Of a DNA stretch of 64,000 nt, positions 9,356 through 16,689 are shown piece by piece. The stretch's first letter is position 1; each line of letters opens with the position of its first letter. A program made the position numbers and the translations under genes. The DNA is from JAAFHI01 sp039793685 (GTDB lineage Bacteria; Acidobacteriota; Blastocatellia; Chloracidobacteriales; Chloracidobacteriaceae). The stretch covers positions 95,211 to 159,210 of the forward strand of contig JBDRAL010000007.1 in the NCBI GenBank assembly GCA_039793685.1. The letters run 5' to 3'. Under the pieces are notes generated by a model. The model saw nothing but the letters and a program-made list of their open reading frames with translations, had not been told where the DNA came from and did not search any database.

Positions 9356-10099
9356 CTACTCGTCGCCCGCCGTCTTTTCGCGTTCGCGTTTTTCGGCGAC
9401 CAGCTTCGAGGCCAGATGAAGGCTTTCGAATGTCCCGGCGTCGGTCCACCAGCCGTCGAGCAGTTCCCAGGTCATTTCCCCGCGCTCGATGTAGGCGTTG
9501 TTGACGTCGGTGATTTCGAGTTCGCCGCGCTGACTCGGCTTGAGCGGCTTGATGAGGTCGAACACCGTCGCGTCGTACATATAGAGGCCGGTCACGGCGA
9601 AGTTTGACGCGGGGGTTTTCGGTTTTTCGTCAATCCGGACCACCCGCTCGCCATCGAGCGTCGGAACGCCGAAGCGGTGCGGGTCGTGGACTTCCTTCAG
9701 AAGAATCTTCGCGCCGCCGCCCTGATGGCGGAACCGTTTGACCGCCGAGGCGATACTTTTCTCGATGATGTTGTCGCCGAGAACGACCACGATGGGCGAG
9801 CCGTCGGCGAAATCTTCCGCGAGCGAAAGCGCTTCCGCGATGCCGCCCTCGCCCTGCTGGTAGGTGTAGTTGAGGTGCTTGAGGCCGAATTCCTTGCCGT
9901 TGCCGAGCAGTTGCAGGAAATCCCCGGCTTTGTTGCCGCCGGTCACGATGAGAATTTCGTCAATACCCGCTTCGACGAGTGTCTGAATCGGGTAGTAGAT
10001 CATGGGCCGGTCGTAGATCGGCAAAAGATGTTTGTTGGTGATTTTGGTCAGCGGGAACAACCGGCTGCCCAAGCCTCCGGCGAGAATGACACCCTTCAT
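9356..10099 (-). CDS. rfbA: Glucose-1-phosphate thymidylyltransferase, short form
   Basis: 247 residues. It joins dTTP and glucose 1-phosphate to give dTDP-glucose. The nucleotide signature ILAGGLGSRLFPLT is at the N terminus, with LLPIYDRPMIYYPI, VVLGDNII, RFGVPTLDGERVV, IDEKPKTP and WWTDAGTFESL following. It is about 45 residues shorter than enterobacterial RmlA and so lacks most of the C-terminal regulatory part; such short forms are common. It is the first gene of the rmlA-rmlC-wecG-like group. Confidence 0.93.
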   Translation of the reverse strand: MKGVILAGGLGSRLFPLTKITNKHLLPIYDRPMIYYPIQTLVEAGIDEILIVTGGNKAGDFLQLLGNGKEFGLKHLNYTYQQGEGGIAEALSLAEDFADGSPIVVVLGDNIIEKSIASAVKRFRHQGGGAKILLKEVHDPHRFGVPTLDGERVVRIDEKPKTPASNFAVTGLYMYDATVFDLIKPLKPSQRGELEITDVNNAYIERGEMTWELLDGWWTDAGTFESLHLASKLVAEKREREKTAGDE

Positions 10100-10191
10100 T
10101 GGCGCACCTTGGTTCTAACGGAGTAAAGCTGCAAAGTAGTCGCCGATGATGCACCAACCTGACGGAAAAGAAAACCATGGGAAAAAGGAAG

Positions 10192-10284
10192 GAAATGCGG
10201 AATGCGGAATTAAAAAACCTGAATTTCAAGAGAATGCTTGACAGGTCAGGCGAGGGCATACAATTCGCCGCATTCCGCATTCTT
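10192..10284. repeat. Inverted GCGGAAT repeats after the glycine-zipper gene
   Basis: Left arm 10192-10211 (AATGCGGAATGCGGAATT) and right arm 10262-10284, its complement. Read in the sense of the gene that ends at 10285, the right arm starts immediately after the TAA stop. The same family recurs near 40063-40144 and 61379-61515. Confidence 0.8.
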
Positions 10285-10569
10285 TTAGTTGTTGCGGTTT
10301 CGCTTGTGGCGGACGATTTCAAAAATCGAGGATGCGCCCGCACCGGAAGCCGCGCCGATGACCGCGCCCTTGCGGCCGCCGATCAGGCCGCCGACACCCG
10401 CTCCGGCGAGCGTACCGCCGCCGATGGTGATGAGGGTGCGGTGGCGTTGCCAGACGGAACGTTTGCGCCGCTGTTGCGCGTTGGCGTCGGCGGTGAACAC
10501 AAACATCGCCGCCATGATGGCGAACATTGCAACGATGGCCCCTGGTTTCTTGTAAGTGGTCAAACTCAT
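10285..10569 (-). CDS. Exported glycine-zipper protein
   Basis: 94 residues with a signal peptide (AIVAMFAIMAAMFVFTADANA) and, after it, a basic stretch (QQRRKRSVWQRHR) and a glycine zipper (GGGTLAGAGVGGLIGGRKGA) of the kind that packs against membranes. The start at 10569 has CAGGAGGC 8 bases upstream. Similar proteins are found in the envelope of many Gram-negative bacteria, but no precise function is assigned. A longer frame upstream of the Met has no coding character. Confidence 0.8.
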   Translation of the reverse strand: MSLTTYKKPGAIVAMFAIMAAMFVFTADANAQQRRKRSVWQRHRTLITIGGGTLAGAGVGGLIGGRKGAVIGAASGAGASSIFEIVRHKRNRNN

Positions 10570-10911
10570 GGGTTTTGCCTCCTGAGAGTTCGGGGGAAAT
10601 TTTCGGGATTCCGTTCGGATCAGGTGAAAATTCAGATGCCCCCGGAATATGGGTCGCCGAAAAAATGAACGGCGAGCGTTGAGCGTTGCGTTTCGTGAGA
10701 CAATCGGCGTGCCACGCAAAACGCAGTCCAGCCAGAAAAATCCGATAGCTTCAACGATTCGGAAATTTACGGTTTTGAAGAAAAATTCCGGGACTGGAAA
10801 AAAGCGCCGCGAACGCGGGTATCCTGTACCCATATCGTGCGCGCCGGTTGCCGCGATATTCCATTTCGGGTATGACCGACGGCAAAACAAGAACGAAAAG
10901 GAGTCGGTGTA
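10570..10911. other. Divergent intergenic region, 342 bp
   Basis: Lies between the glycine-zipper gene and the DUF6155-like gene and should hold both promoters. I see only a short GAGCGTT direct repeat near 10672-10686 and a palindrome-like GGGTATCCTGTACCC near 10817-10831, and no convincing gene. Confidence 0.5.
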
Positions 10912-11478
10912 ATGGCGGATGAAAAAGGGCCAGGTTGGGCCACGCTCAAGAAACGACTGACGACGCTGGAAAAAAGCGAACTGGTCGCTGTCATCAAGTC
11001 GCTGCACGATCTGTCGTCGGAAAACCGCGCGTTCCTCGGGGCACGGTTCGCCCCATCGGAGGAAAGTCATCTGGACGTCATCGAACGATATCGCGAACGG
11101 GTCGTCGAGCCGTTTTTCCCGAAACGCGGGTTCGGGAAGCTGAATCTGGCCGACGGGCGGAAAGCGATTCGCGAATACCGGAAAGCCACGGGCGATGCCG
11201 CCGGAACGCTCGATCTGTGCCTCTCCTACGTCGAGGCGGGCACGCGCTTCACCCTTGAATTCGGCGACATCGACGAGCGGTTTTATTCAAGTCTCGAATC
11301 AGTCGTGATGGACATCGGAAAAATGCTCCGGACGCCCGAAGGCGCGGAACAGGCCGGAACGGTTCTGGCTCGTCTGAAAACGCTCGCCCAAGCCGCCGAC
11401 GGGCGGGTCGGCTGGGGGTACGCCGAATTTCTCTCCGACGTGGTCGAGGAAATCGAGGAATACTTCGACGGATATTGA
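10912..11478 (+). CDS. DUF6155-like helical protein
   Basis: 188 residues, soluble, mostly helical. The N terminus (LKKRLTTLEKSELVAVIKSLHDLSSENRAFL) given here as SELVAVIKSLHDLS resembles DUF6155 proteins, where a short helical region is followed by an unknown helical domain. The C terminus WGYAEFLSDVVEEIEEYF is acidic. The start has AAGGAG 8 bases upstream. No enzymatic motif is visible. The gene stands alone between a divergent and a convergent neighbour. Confidence 0.72.
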   Translation: MADEKGPGWATLKKRLTTLEKSELVAVIKSLHDLSSENRAFLGARFAPSEESHLDVIERYRERVVEPFFPKRGFGKLNLADGRKAIREYRKATGDAAGTLDLCLSYVEAGTRFTLEFGDIDERFYSSLESVVMDIGKMLRTPEGAEQAGTVLARLKTLAQAADGRVGWGYAEFLSDVVEEIEEYFDGY

Positions 11479-11489
11479 TTCACCCTGTT

Positions 11490-11638
11490 GCCTATGGCTC
11501 GCGCCATAGGCTAACGATCTTTCGGACGCTCCGCGCCCTTCCCAAAACCGAAAACCCAAGACTTAAAACCTGAGACCCCCACCCCAAAACCCAAGACCCC
11601 GCACCCCAAACCATGCCCCATGCCCTATTCCCCGTGCC
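11490..11638. repeat. REP-like palindrome followed by CCCAAAACC tandem repeats
   Basis: 11490-11525 is a CCTATGGCT-x-GCGCCATAGGCTAAC palindrome. 11541-11638 is a run of CCCAAAACCC and CCCCATGCC units. In the sense of the HD-Pnk gene it reads as GGGGCATGGGG and TTTTGGGG and supplies its last codons and stop. Other copies of the palindrome are at 43911, 47473 and 50211, always followed by a C-rich tandem arm in the same orientation. Confidence 0.8.
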
Positions 11639-12806
11639 CTAAGGCATAGGTGACGCGGTGCGCCTCGCTCGCGTCGGGCAGATCGAGCGATTCCGCGAGA
11701 CGGCGGATGACCCGCGCCGGGACGACCGCCTCGCGTTTGGCGTTGCGGCGGAAAATGTCGTCGAGCGGGGCTTCGCAATAGACGATTTCGGTCCGCGCGC
11801 CGTACGACGTGAAAAGCTCGATGAGTCCTTCCCGGATGCGGCGCGAGGTATTGGTCGCGTTCCAGACGAACGGCGTGGCGGCGCGTAAAAAGGTCCGGGC
11901 GCGTTCCTTCGACGCCGCGATGACCCGGCCCTGATTGTCTTCGGGCGAAACATTCATCTCGCGGCGAAGTTCATCGAGCGAGACGACGGGCAGTTCGGGA
12001 CGATTGGCGGCAATCCAGGTGTCCTTCCCCGCGCCGGGCAGGCCGCACATCAGCGTCACCGTGTTGCGCGTGTCGTCGAACGCCGCGTAATCCGGATCGC
12101 CGTTTTCTTTCCTGAAATAGACGAACCGCGCGTGGTCGCTCGCGAAGGCGCGCTTCGCGTCGTAACACCGTTGTTCAAGGCAGAATTCGCGAAACAGTTC
12201 GATTTTATCAAGTAAAGATTGCCGGTCGGCGCACTCGCGTCCGCGCGTGTCGGCTTCGGCCAGAATCGCCAGCCAGTCGCACCGGACGACCATGCTCGCG
12301 TGGATGATCCGCTTTGCCCCGTCGGCGTTTTCAAGCGCGAAGTAGGGCAGGCTTGACCGCCGAATCAGTCCGACAATCATTTCCCGCGCGTAAAACGGGA
12401 CGGGCTTCCCGTCGAAATCATCGCCGGTCCAGAGGTGCATCCGCGTTTCGTACGCCCCGCGCCGGTTGTGGTTCGGCGACACGATCCGCCCGTCTTCCTC
12501 GATTTTCGTACAGGCCGGCTTCGCAATGTCGTGCATCAGCGCCGCGACGAACAGAATCGACCGCGCGTGGTCGGGCAGCGCGCGCCACGCGGGATTCGCG
12601 ACGAGCGCTTCGCAAACCATTTTCGTGTGCGTGAGAACGTCGCCCTCGGCGTGATGAATCGGGTCCTGCGGGCAGTCGCGCATTGTCCGCAGCCACGCGA
12701 AACGCGCTTCGAGCGCGGGCCAGTCGATGCGGTAGTCCGGCGCGACCGGGCAGAGCGGGAAGGTCCAGTTGAGGGAAGCGAAATCCATATCGTTCTTCTT
12801 CTTCAT
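11625..12806 (-). CDS. HD-Pnk: HD phosphoesterase fused to 5'-OH polynucleotide kinase
   Basis: 393 residues, two domains in the order of the characterised Runella slithyformis HD-Pnk. Residues about 40-210 are an HD hydrolase: GDVLTHTKM (His60), the HD pair in AALMHDIAKP (92-93) and SPNHNRRGAYE. The C-terminal part is a P-loop kinase of the T4 Pnk type: GLPGAGKDTW (Lys261), SLDELRREM (Asp278) and VWNATNTSRRIR, then a lid region with RRNAKREAVVPARVIRR. The HD part of the known enzyme removes 2',3'-phosphates and the kinase phosphorylates 5'-OH ends, making broken RNA or DNA ligatable. An RNA ligase is encoded 1.7 kb upstream on the same strand. The C terminus LGHGE is encoded by repeat sequence. 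Met at 12788 is an alternative start. Confidence 0.88.
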   Translation of the reverse strand: MKKKNDMDFASLNWTFPLCPVAPDYRIDWPALEARFAWLRTMRDCPQDPIHHAEGDVLTHTKMVCEALVANPAWRALPDHARSILFVAALMHDIAKPACTKIEEDGRIVSPNHNRRGAYETRMHLWTGDDFDGKPVPFYAREMIVGLIRRSSLPYFALENADGAKRIIHASMVVRCDWLAILAEADTRGRECADRQSLLDKIELFREFCLEQRCYDAKRAFASDHARFVYFRKENGDPDYAAFDDTRNTVTLMCGLPGAGKDTWIAANRPELPVVSLDELRREMNVSPEDNQGRVIAASKERARTFLRAATPFVWNATNTSRRIREGLIELFTSYGARTEIVYCEAPLDDIFRRNAKREAVVPARVIRRLAESLDLPDASEAHRVTYALGHGE

Positions 12807-12893
12807 TTATAAACGGATGATGAAAGGTTCGTCGTTGTCGGCATTGTTCCGCCAATGTATTTTCAGCGCAAAAGAACGGATGTGAACACAGTT

Positions 12894-13730
12894 ATGGCAA
12901 ACGCCCCCGAACGTCCCGACAATTCGCTGTTCATGGCGATGATGGGTGTTTTCTTCATTCTGTTCAGCCTTCCGGCGTTCTACTGGTCTTATTACAACTT
13001 CGGCGAATATCGTCAAACGACCCACCTGATCGAGGGCATACGGCGAAACGCCGAAAAAAGCGCCGCGCCCGACGCCGGGCAGGAAAGTAGCGAACGGATT
13101 CGGTATCTGGCACCGAGCGCGAACCGCTATCGCCTCGAAATGTTCGGAAGCGGTGTGGCCGGCCTTGTTTTACTTGGGATTTCAGGGCTTTTTTTCAGGA
13201 AATTCCTGGCAATGCGCGGTCGAAAGACAATCTATGCGCCGCTTGATCCACGAACGATTTCGCCGCCGGGCGCCCCGATCGAGATTCGCTACCGAAAACT
13301 TCACAGTACCCTGACGGTTGCCGTCATCGTCTTTTTCGGCCTGGCGGTGCTGTTTATCATTTATCAAAACTTCACCAATCCATTTCTGAACACCGAAAAC
13401 GCCGTCATCCGAAGCCTGATCTTCGCCGTGCCGTCCGGTCTGTTCATCGCAATTTTTTCCTTTCTGCAAATTCGCGCCCGCCGCAACGCCCTGAAAATCA
13501 TCGACGCCACGGGGTTCACGCGCGGCGACGGGCGCCATTTCGCGTGGACCGAATTCCGCGGCGCGATAACCCTGATGGCAAGAAATCGCCTCGGAAAAAC
13601 CTACGTCTGGCGTACCGAACTGGTCTTTGCAGATGGTGAATCCGCGTGGCTCATCGCGCCCCGCATTCACAATTATGAGGAAGTGTTCGGCTACGTTGAC
13701 GGCCTGCCGAGGGCGACGCCGAAAGCGTGA
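12894..13730 (+). CDS. Membrane protein of unknown function
   Basis: 278 residues from the ATG at 12894 (ATG 12855 and GTG 12882 are in frame; none has a clear ribosome binding site). Hydrophobic segments: MGVFFILFSLPAFYW near the start, a second near GSGVAGLVLLGISGLFF, then a pair in the middle (VAVIVFFGLAVLFIIY and LIFAVPSGLFIAIFSFL). A soluble C terminus with FAWTEFRGAITLMAR and RTELVFADGESAWLI looks like a PH-like beta domain of the kind found in small bacterial membrane proteins. I do not recognise a named family. It is 7 bases upstream of the deoxyribosyltransferase-like gene, so the two are probably one transcript. Confidence 0.75.
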   Translation: MANAPERPDNSLFMAMMGVFFILFSLPAFYWSYYNFGEYRQTTHLIEGIRRNAEKSAAPDAGQESSERIRYLAPSANRYRLEMFGSGVAGLVLLGISGLFFRKFLAMRGRKTIYAPLDPRTISPPGAPIEIRYRKLHSTLTVAVIVFFGLAVLFIIYQNFTNPFLNTENAVIRSLIFAVPSGLFIAIFSFLQIRARRNALKIIDATGFTRGDGRHFAWTEFRGAITLMARNRLGKTYVWRTELVFADGESAWLIAPRIHNYEEVFGYVDGLPRATPKA

Positions 13731-13737
13731 ATCGCAC

Positions 13738-14235
13738 ATGAAGATCATCCACTCGGATCAACCTCTGACTGTCTCAGGTCCGTCGCTCTTTCTGGCCGGA
13801 CCAACGCCACGGAGTCATCGCGTCAAGTCGTGGCGACCGGAGGCGGTTCACATCCTGAATACTTTGAAATTCTCGGGCACGGTGTTGATCCCCGAGCGTC
13901 AGGACTGGAACGTTGGCTTTGATTATCTGGATCAGGTGGAGTGGGAATTTGCCGGACTTGAGCAGGCGAATGCCCTGCTGTTTTGGGTGCCCCGTGATCT
14001 CGATGACTTGCCCGGCTTTACCACCAACGTTGAGTTCGGTCGGTATGTCGGCTCCGGTCGAATGATTTACGGTCGCCCGGAAGGTCGTCCCCACAATCGC
14101 TATCTTGACTGGCTTTACCGGAAGCTCACCGACCAGTCAGCGCACCAAACCCTCGTGAGCGCCGTTCAGGCCGCCGTTCAACTCGCTCAGCGGAATTACG
14201 GCGTTGCATCGGATGTTTCAATCAACGCGGACTGA
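13738..14235 (+). CDS. Nucleoside 2-deoxyribosyltransferase-like protein
   Basis: 165 residues matching the pattern of the nucleoside 2-deoxyribosyltransferase-like family (Nuc_deoxyrib_tr2): SLFLAGPTPRS, SWRPEAVHIL, PERQDWNVG, WEFAGLEQANALLFWVPRD, and TTNVEFGRYVGSG, where the Glu aligns with the catalytic nucleophile. Such enzymes exchange or cleave the N-glycosidic bond of nucleosides or nucleotides. The ATG at 13738 is chosen; the frame is open further upstream only inside the previous gene. It and the membrane protein before it lie on the plus strand between the HD-Pnk and RNA ligase genes, which are on the minus strand. A role in nucleotide salvage or in RNA-damage response cannot be separated from sequence. 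Confidence 0.75.
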   Translation: MKIIHSDQPLTVSGPSLFLAGPTPRSHRVKSWRPEAVHILNTLKFSGTVLIPERQDWNVGFDYLDQVEWEFAGLEQANALLFWVPRDLDDLPGFTTNVEFGRYVGSGRMIYGRPEGRPHNRYLDWLYRKLTDQSAHQTLVSAVQAAVQLAQRNYGVASDVSINAD

Positions 14236-14278
14236 GGAGTTTTCATTGCTCCTTTCAAATGAGTGAAGCCATGCCGCA

Positions 14279-14514
14279 CATCCCGGAGGGATGTGCAGAA
14301 ATTAGCCGGTGGTCAGGCAAATGCCATAGGCATTGCCGCCACCACCAGTTGACGGTCCCGAAACAGTTCGCATCCCGGAGGGATGTGCAGAATCAGGCGT
14401 TTCTTCGCATCCCTCCGGGATGCGTTTTCCTTTTTCAATTCGGTCCCGGTGGTGGCGGAGACGCCTTCGGCGTTACCTGACCACCGGCTAATTTCTCCGC
14501 ATCCCTCCGGGATG
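14279..14514. repeat. 236-bp cruciform element with four CATCCCGGAGGGATG-type hairpins
   Basis: Outer arms 14279-14346 and 14448-14514 are near-perfect inverted complements that include ATTAGCCGGTGGTCAGG. Each arm also carries its own small palindrome: CATCCCGGAGGGATG at 14279 and 14371, and its complement CATCCCTCCGGGATG at 14408 and 14500. It fills the junction between two convergent genes. Short frames inside it are not genes. Confidence 0.85.
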
Positions 14515-14544
14515 CAATACGACCGCGCAAAATCGGAAACGGTT

Positions 14545-15339
14545 CTATTCCCCGTTTCCAAAGATGTCCGTCTCATCCCGCAGGCCGTTCGGAATGATCG
14601 GGCGGTCGAGCCAGTGGCCTTCGGCGGCTTCGACGGATTGCAGAAAGCTTGCGCGGATGAACTTGTACCTTCCCTTCACTTCGCCGTCTTCTTCCAGCTT
14701 GACGTAAAGCCCTTCGGCGTCGCGCGTCGGGTCGGTTTCGCGCAGGGCGCGTTCGACGTTGAGGTTTCGGTCGGCGACTTCGGCGCGCAGGCGGTCGCGG
14801 TGATTTTCCGTGATGTAGAGCGATGTCGTCAGCAGTTTCGCCAGTTCGCGCGGCGTCCGGAGCGGCCCCGCATGGACGACCGGCACGGAGACGACCGGCG
14901 TCCCGGCGAGCATCGCGTGGCGCGTCGGCGTGTCGAGAAAGACCATCCGTTCGGTGTCAAGAATGTCGAATTCCATGAAGTAGTGCGGCAGCGCGTCGTA
15001 GAAAACCGTGTGCTTGGCGTAAAGCCATTCGCCGTAAAGAACATAGCGCGTGCCAAGTACGTCGCGCAGCACGGCGGCGTGCGTCGAGGCCCACTGCTTG
15101 AACAGATCGAAGTGGATTTCGCGTTTTCCGCCGAGAAGGAAGTGGCCGCGACTTTGGAGGAAGAGGCGTCCGTCGGCGTCGAAGCTGATACCCGCGTTCG
15201 CGCCGTCGAGCTTTTCTTCAATGACGAGATGACGGCCCGCGATGTCGAAAAACGGCACGTCGGAGAGGTCCTCGTCGCCCGGCTGCAAGCGCGAGCCTTC
15301 GAGGTGCTGCGTGCGCGGATATTTGTAGAGGTGTTCCAT
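14545..15339 (-). CDS. RNA ligase (nucleotidyltransferase superfamily)
   Basis: 264 residues with the full set of ligase motifs: motif I EEKLDGANAG with the adenylated Lys at about 43, motif III LYGEWLYAKH, IIIa YFMEFDIL, motif IV AEGLYVKLE and motif V GRYKFIRASF. These ATP-using enzymes seal 3'-OH/5'-phosphate ends of RNA. The length and the absence of a DNA-ligase OB domain favour an Rnl-type RNA ligase. The ATG at 15339 is chosen; the frame upstream runs through a dispersed repeat. The neighbours support RNA repair: a methyltransferase gene is upstream on the same strand and the HD-Pnk is downstream, although two plus-strand genes lie between. Confidence 0.87.
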   Translation of the reverse strand: MEHLYKYPRTQHLEGSRLQPGDEDLSDVPFFDIAGRHLVIEEKLDGANAGISFDADGRLFLQSRGHFLLGGKREIHFDLFKQWASTHAAVLRDVLGTRYVLYGEWLYAKHTVFYDALPHYFMEFDILDTERMVFLDTPTRHAMLAGTPVVSVPVVHAGPLRTPRELAKLLTTSLYITENHRDRLRAEVADRNLNVERALRETDPTRDAEGLYVKLEEDGEVKGRYKFIRASFLQSVEAAEGHWLDRPIIPNGLRDETDIFGNGE

Positions 15340-15356
15340 CGGTCCGATTCTGGAAT

Positions 15357-15467
15357 GTAGCCCACGTCCGGAGCGCTTTGGCGAGGACGTGGGAAACGGA
15401 ATGCGTAGGTTTTCGTCCGAAACGTGATTCCCCATATCCTCGCCAAAGCGCTCCGGATATGGGCTAT
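15357..15467. repeat. Dispersed TAGCCCACGTCCGGAGCGC inverted repeat, copy 1
   Basis: Left arm 15357-15396 reads GTAGCCCACGTCCGGAGCGC and continues to GACGTGGGAAA. Right arm 15428-15467 is the complement with CGTCC changed to TATCC. In the sense of the methyltransferase gene the right arm begins with its TAG stop. Larger copies are inside 35570-36013 and 46171-46596. Confidence 0.85.
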
Positions 15468-16156
15468 ATCCCGACGCGCACAACCGCGACGAGGTGGTTC
15501 AACACATATTCGCAGTTGACCCGCGCCGCGCCCGCGTCGAGAAAGAGCGCAGTCAGCCGGTCGCGGTCGAACAGATGAATGTGTTCCGGGTTGTCGTCTT
15601 CGTGCGACGGTACCGAGACGACGGCGAACCGGCCCGCGACGCGGACGACCTCGCGCGCGACGCTCGCCGAATCGGGAATGTGTTCCAGCACTTCAAGCAT
15701 CGTCACCACGTCGAATTCGTTGTCGTCGAACGTCATCGCGGTTGCGTCCATTTGCAGGCCGCGCAGATTGGCGACGCCGCCCGCGCGCACCGCCTCGATG
15801 TCGGCCACGCGATGGTCGAGCAGGTCGATGCAGGTGACGGGAAGTTCGGGGAAGCTTTCAAGGAGCGTCCAGAGAAACGCGCCGCGTCCGCTGCCGATGT
15901 CGAGCAGCGAGGCGGGTTGCAGTCCGTAAAGCATGCCGATGACACGCCGGACACGGTCGAGGCCCATTGTCCGCTTGAACTTGTGCAGGCGCAGGCCCGC
16001 CGCGAGGCCACGTTCAATGAGCGCGGCGCAATCGGCTTCGGTCAGTTCATCCAGCGGACGAGTAAAACGCTCGTCAGTTGCGGTTTCATCCAACGCGAGT
16101 CTGCCGCGTACATAGGCGGCGGCGAGTTTTTCATAGTAGAGTTCGGTCGTGTCCAT
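15464..16156 (-). CDS. Class I SAM-dependent methyltransferase linked to RNA ligase
   Basis: 230 residues. The SAM motif LLDIGSGRGAFLW follows a conserved-looking lead (GLRLHKFKRTMGLDRVRR). Then come the acidic motif II (VTCIDLL), LRGLQMDATAM, motif IV VVTMLEVLEHIP, and HEDDNPEHIHLFDRD. The His/Glu-rich tail EVLEHIP...EHIH is suggestive of metal-dependent Hen1-type RNA ribose methylases, but it is also common in general methyltransferases, so the substrate is open. It precedes the RNA ligase gene by 124 bases on the same strand. The start is uncertain: ATG at 16156, 16162 or 16171 all overlap the divergent ruvX start. The stop codon TAG is the first triplet of the dispersed repeat. Confidence 0.82.
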   Translation of the reverse strand: MDTTELYYEKLAAAYVRGRLALDETATDERFTRPLDELTEADCAALIERGLAAGLRLHKFKRTMGLDRVRRVIGMLYGLQPASLLDIGSGRGAFLWTLLESFPELPVTCIDLLDHRVADIEAVRAGGVANLRGLQMDATAMTFDDNEFDVVTMLEVLEHIPDSASVAREVVRVAGRFAVVSVPSHEDDNPEHIHLFDRDRLTALFLDAGAARVNCEYVLNHLVAVVRVGI

Positions 16157-16598
16157 CGTCATTGATCCCATTTCAGAACATCCCCCGTCGCGCCGCACGC
16201 TCGCAATCGACTGGGGCAGCAAGCGGACCGGCCTCGCCATCTGCGATGAACTCGGGCTGACGGTCCGGCCCTTTGCCACGCTCACCATCCTCAATTCAAA
16301 GGCGCTCGTCGCGAGGATTGCCGCTATCGTCGCCGAGGAAGACGTCACCCGCGTCGTGGTCGGACTGTCGCGGCGGCTCGACGGGTCGTCCAATCATGCC
16401 ACCGATCACATTTTGAAGTTTGTCGAACGCCTTCGAAAAGCTGTTTCCTGCCCGGTCCTGACCCGCGACGAACGGCTGACCTCCTTCGCCGCCGAAGACT
16501 GGCTGCGCGAACACGGCGTCCCCCACCGCAAATGGAAGGAACTCACCGATCAGGTCGCCGCGGCGCTGCTGCTGGAGGAGTTTCTGGCGGAAGAGTAG
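16149..16598 (+). CDS. ruvX: RuvX/YqgF-family pre-16S rRNA nuclease
   Basis: 149 residues with the RNase H-like fold of YqgF, which trims the 5' end of 16S rRNA precursors. Motifs: LAIDWGSKRTGLAICD (family form usually D-Y-G), VVGLSRRLDGS and the second acidic site TRDERLTSFAAEDWL. The last Asp of the usual triad lies in LTDQVAAALLLEEFL. GTG at 16149 is the only usable start: a TAG stop lies 12 bases upstream in frame and no ATG/GTG/TTG follows before the first strand. The start therefore overlaps the divergent methyltransferase start. The stop codon opens the following repeat. Confidence 0.92.
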   Translation: MSIVIDPISEHPPSRRTLAIDWGSKRTGLAICDELGLTVRPFATLTILNSKALVARIAAIVAEEDVTRVVVGLSRRLDGSSNHATDHILKFVERLRKAVSCPVLTRDERLTSFAAEDWLREHGVPHRKWKELTDQVAAALLLEEFLAEE

Positions 16599-16689
16599 TT
16601 AGTGGATAGCAGTTAGCAGTTAGTAGTTAGTAGTTAGTAGTTAGTAAATTCTGTTTCCACTAACTACGAACCACTAGCTGCTAACTGCT
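16596..16689. repeat. Inverted TTAG-type repeats at a convergent junction
   Basis: Left arm 16596-16647 (TAGTTAGTGGATAGCAGTTAG and further units) starts with the ruvX stop codon. Right arm 16657-16689 is the complement and covers the DUF2330 gene stop, giving that protein its AVSS ending. Confidence 0.85.

Noticed and set aside
14313..14576. Short frames inside the cruciform element
   Set aside because: Both strands translate the same palindromic units (for example IPEGCGEISRWSG); there is no start signal, and the element is a DNA repeat.
16157..16393. A longer start for the methyltransferase gene at 15464
   Set aside because: The extension is antisense to the start of ruvX, which has clear motifs, and adds no recognisable methyltransferase sequence.
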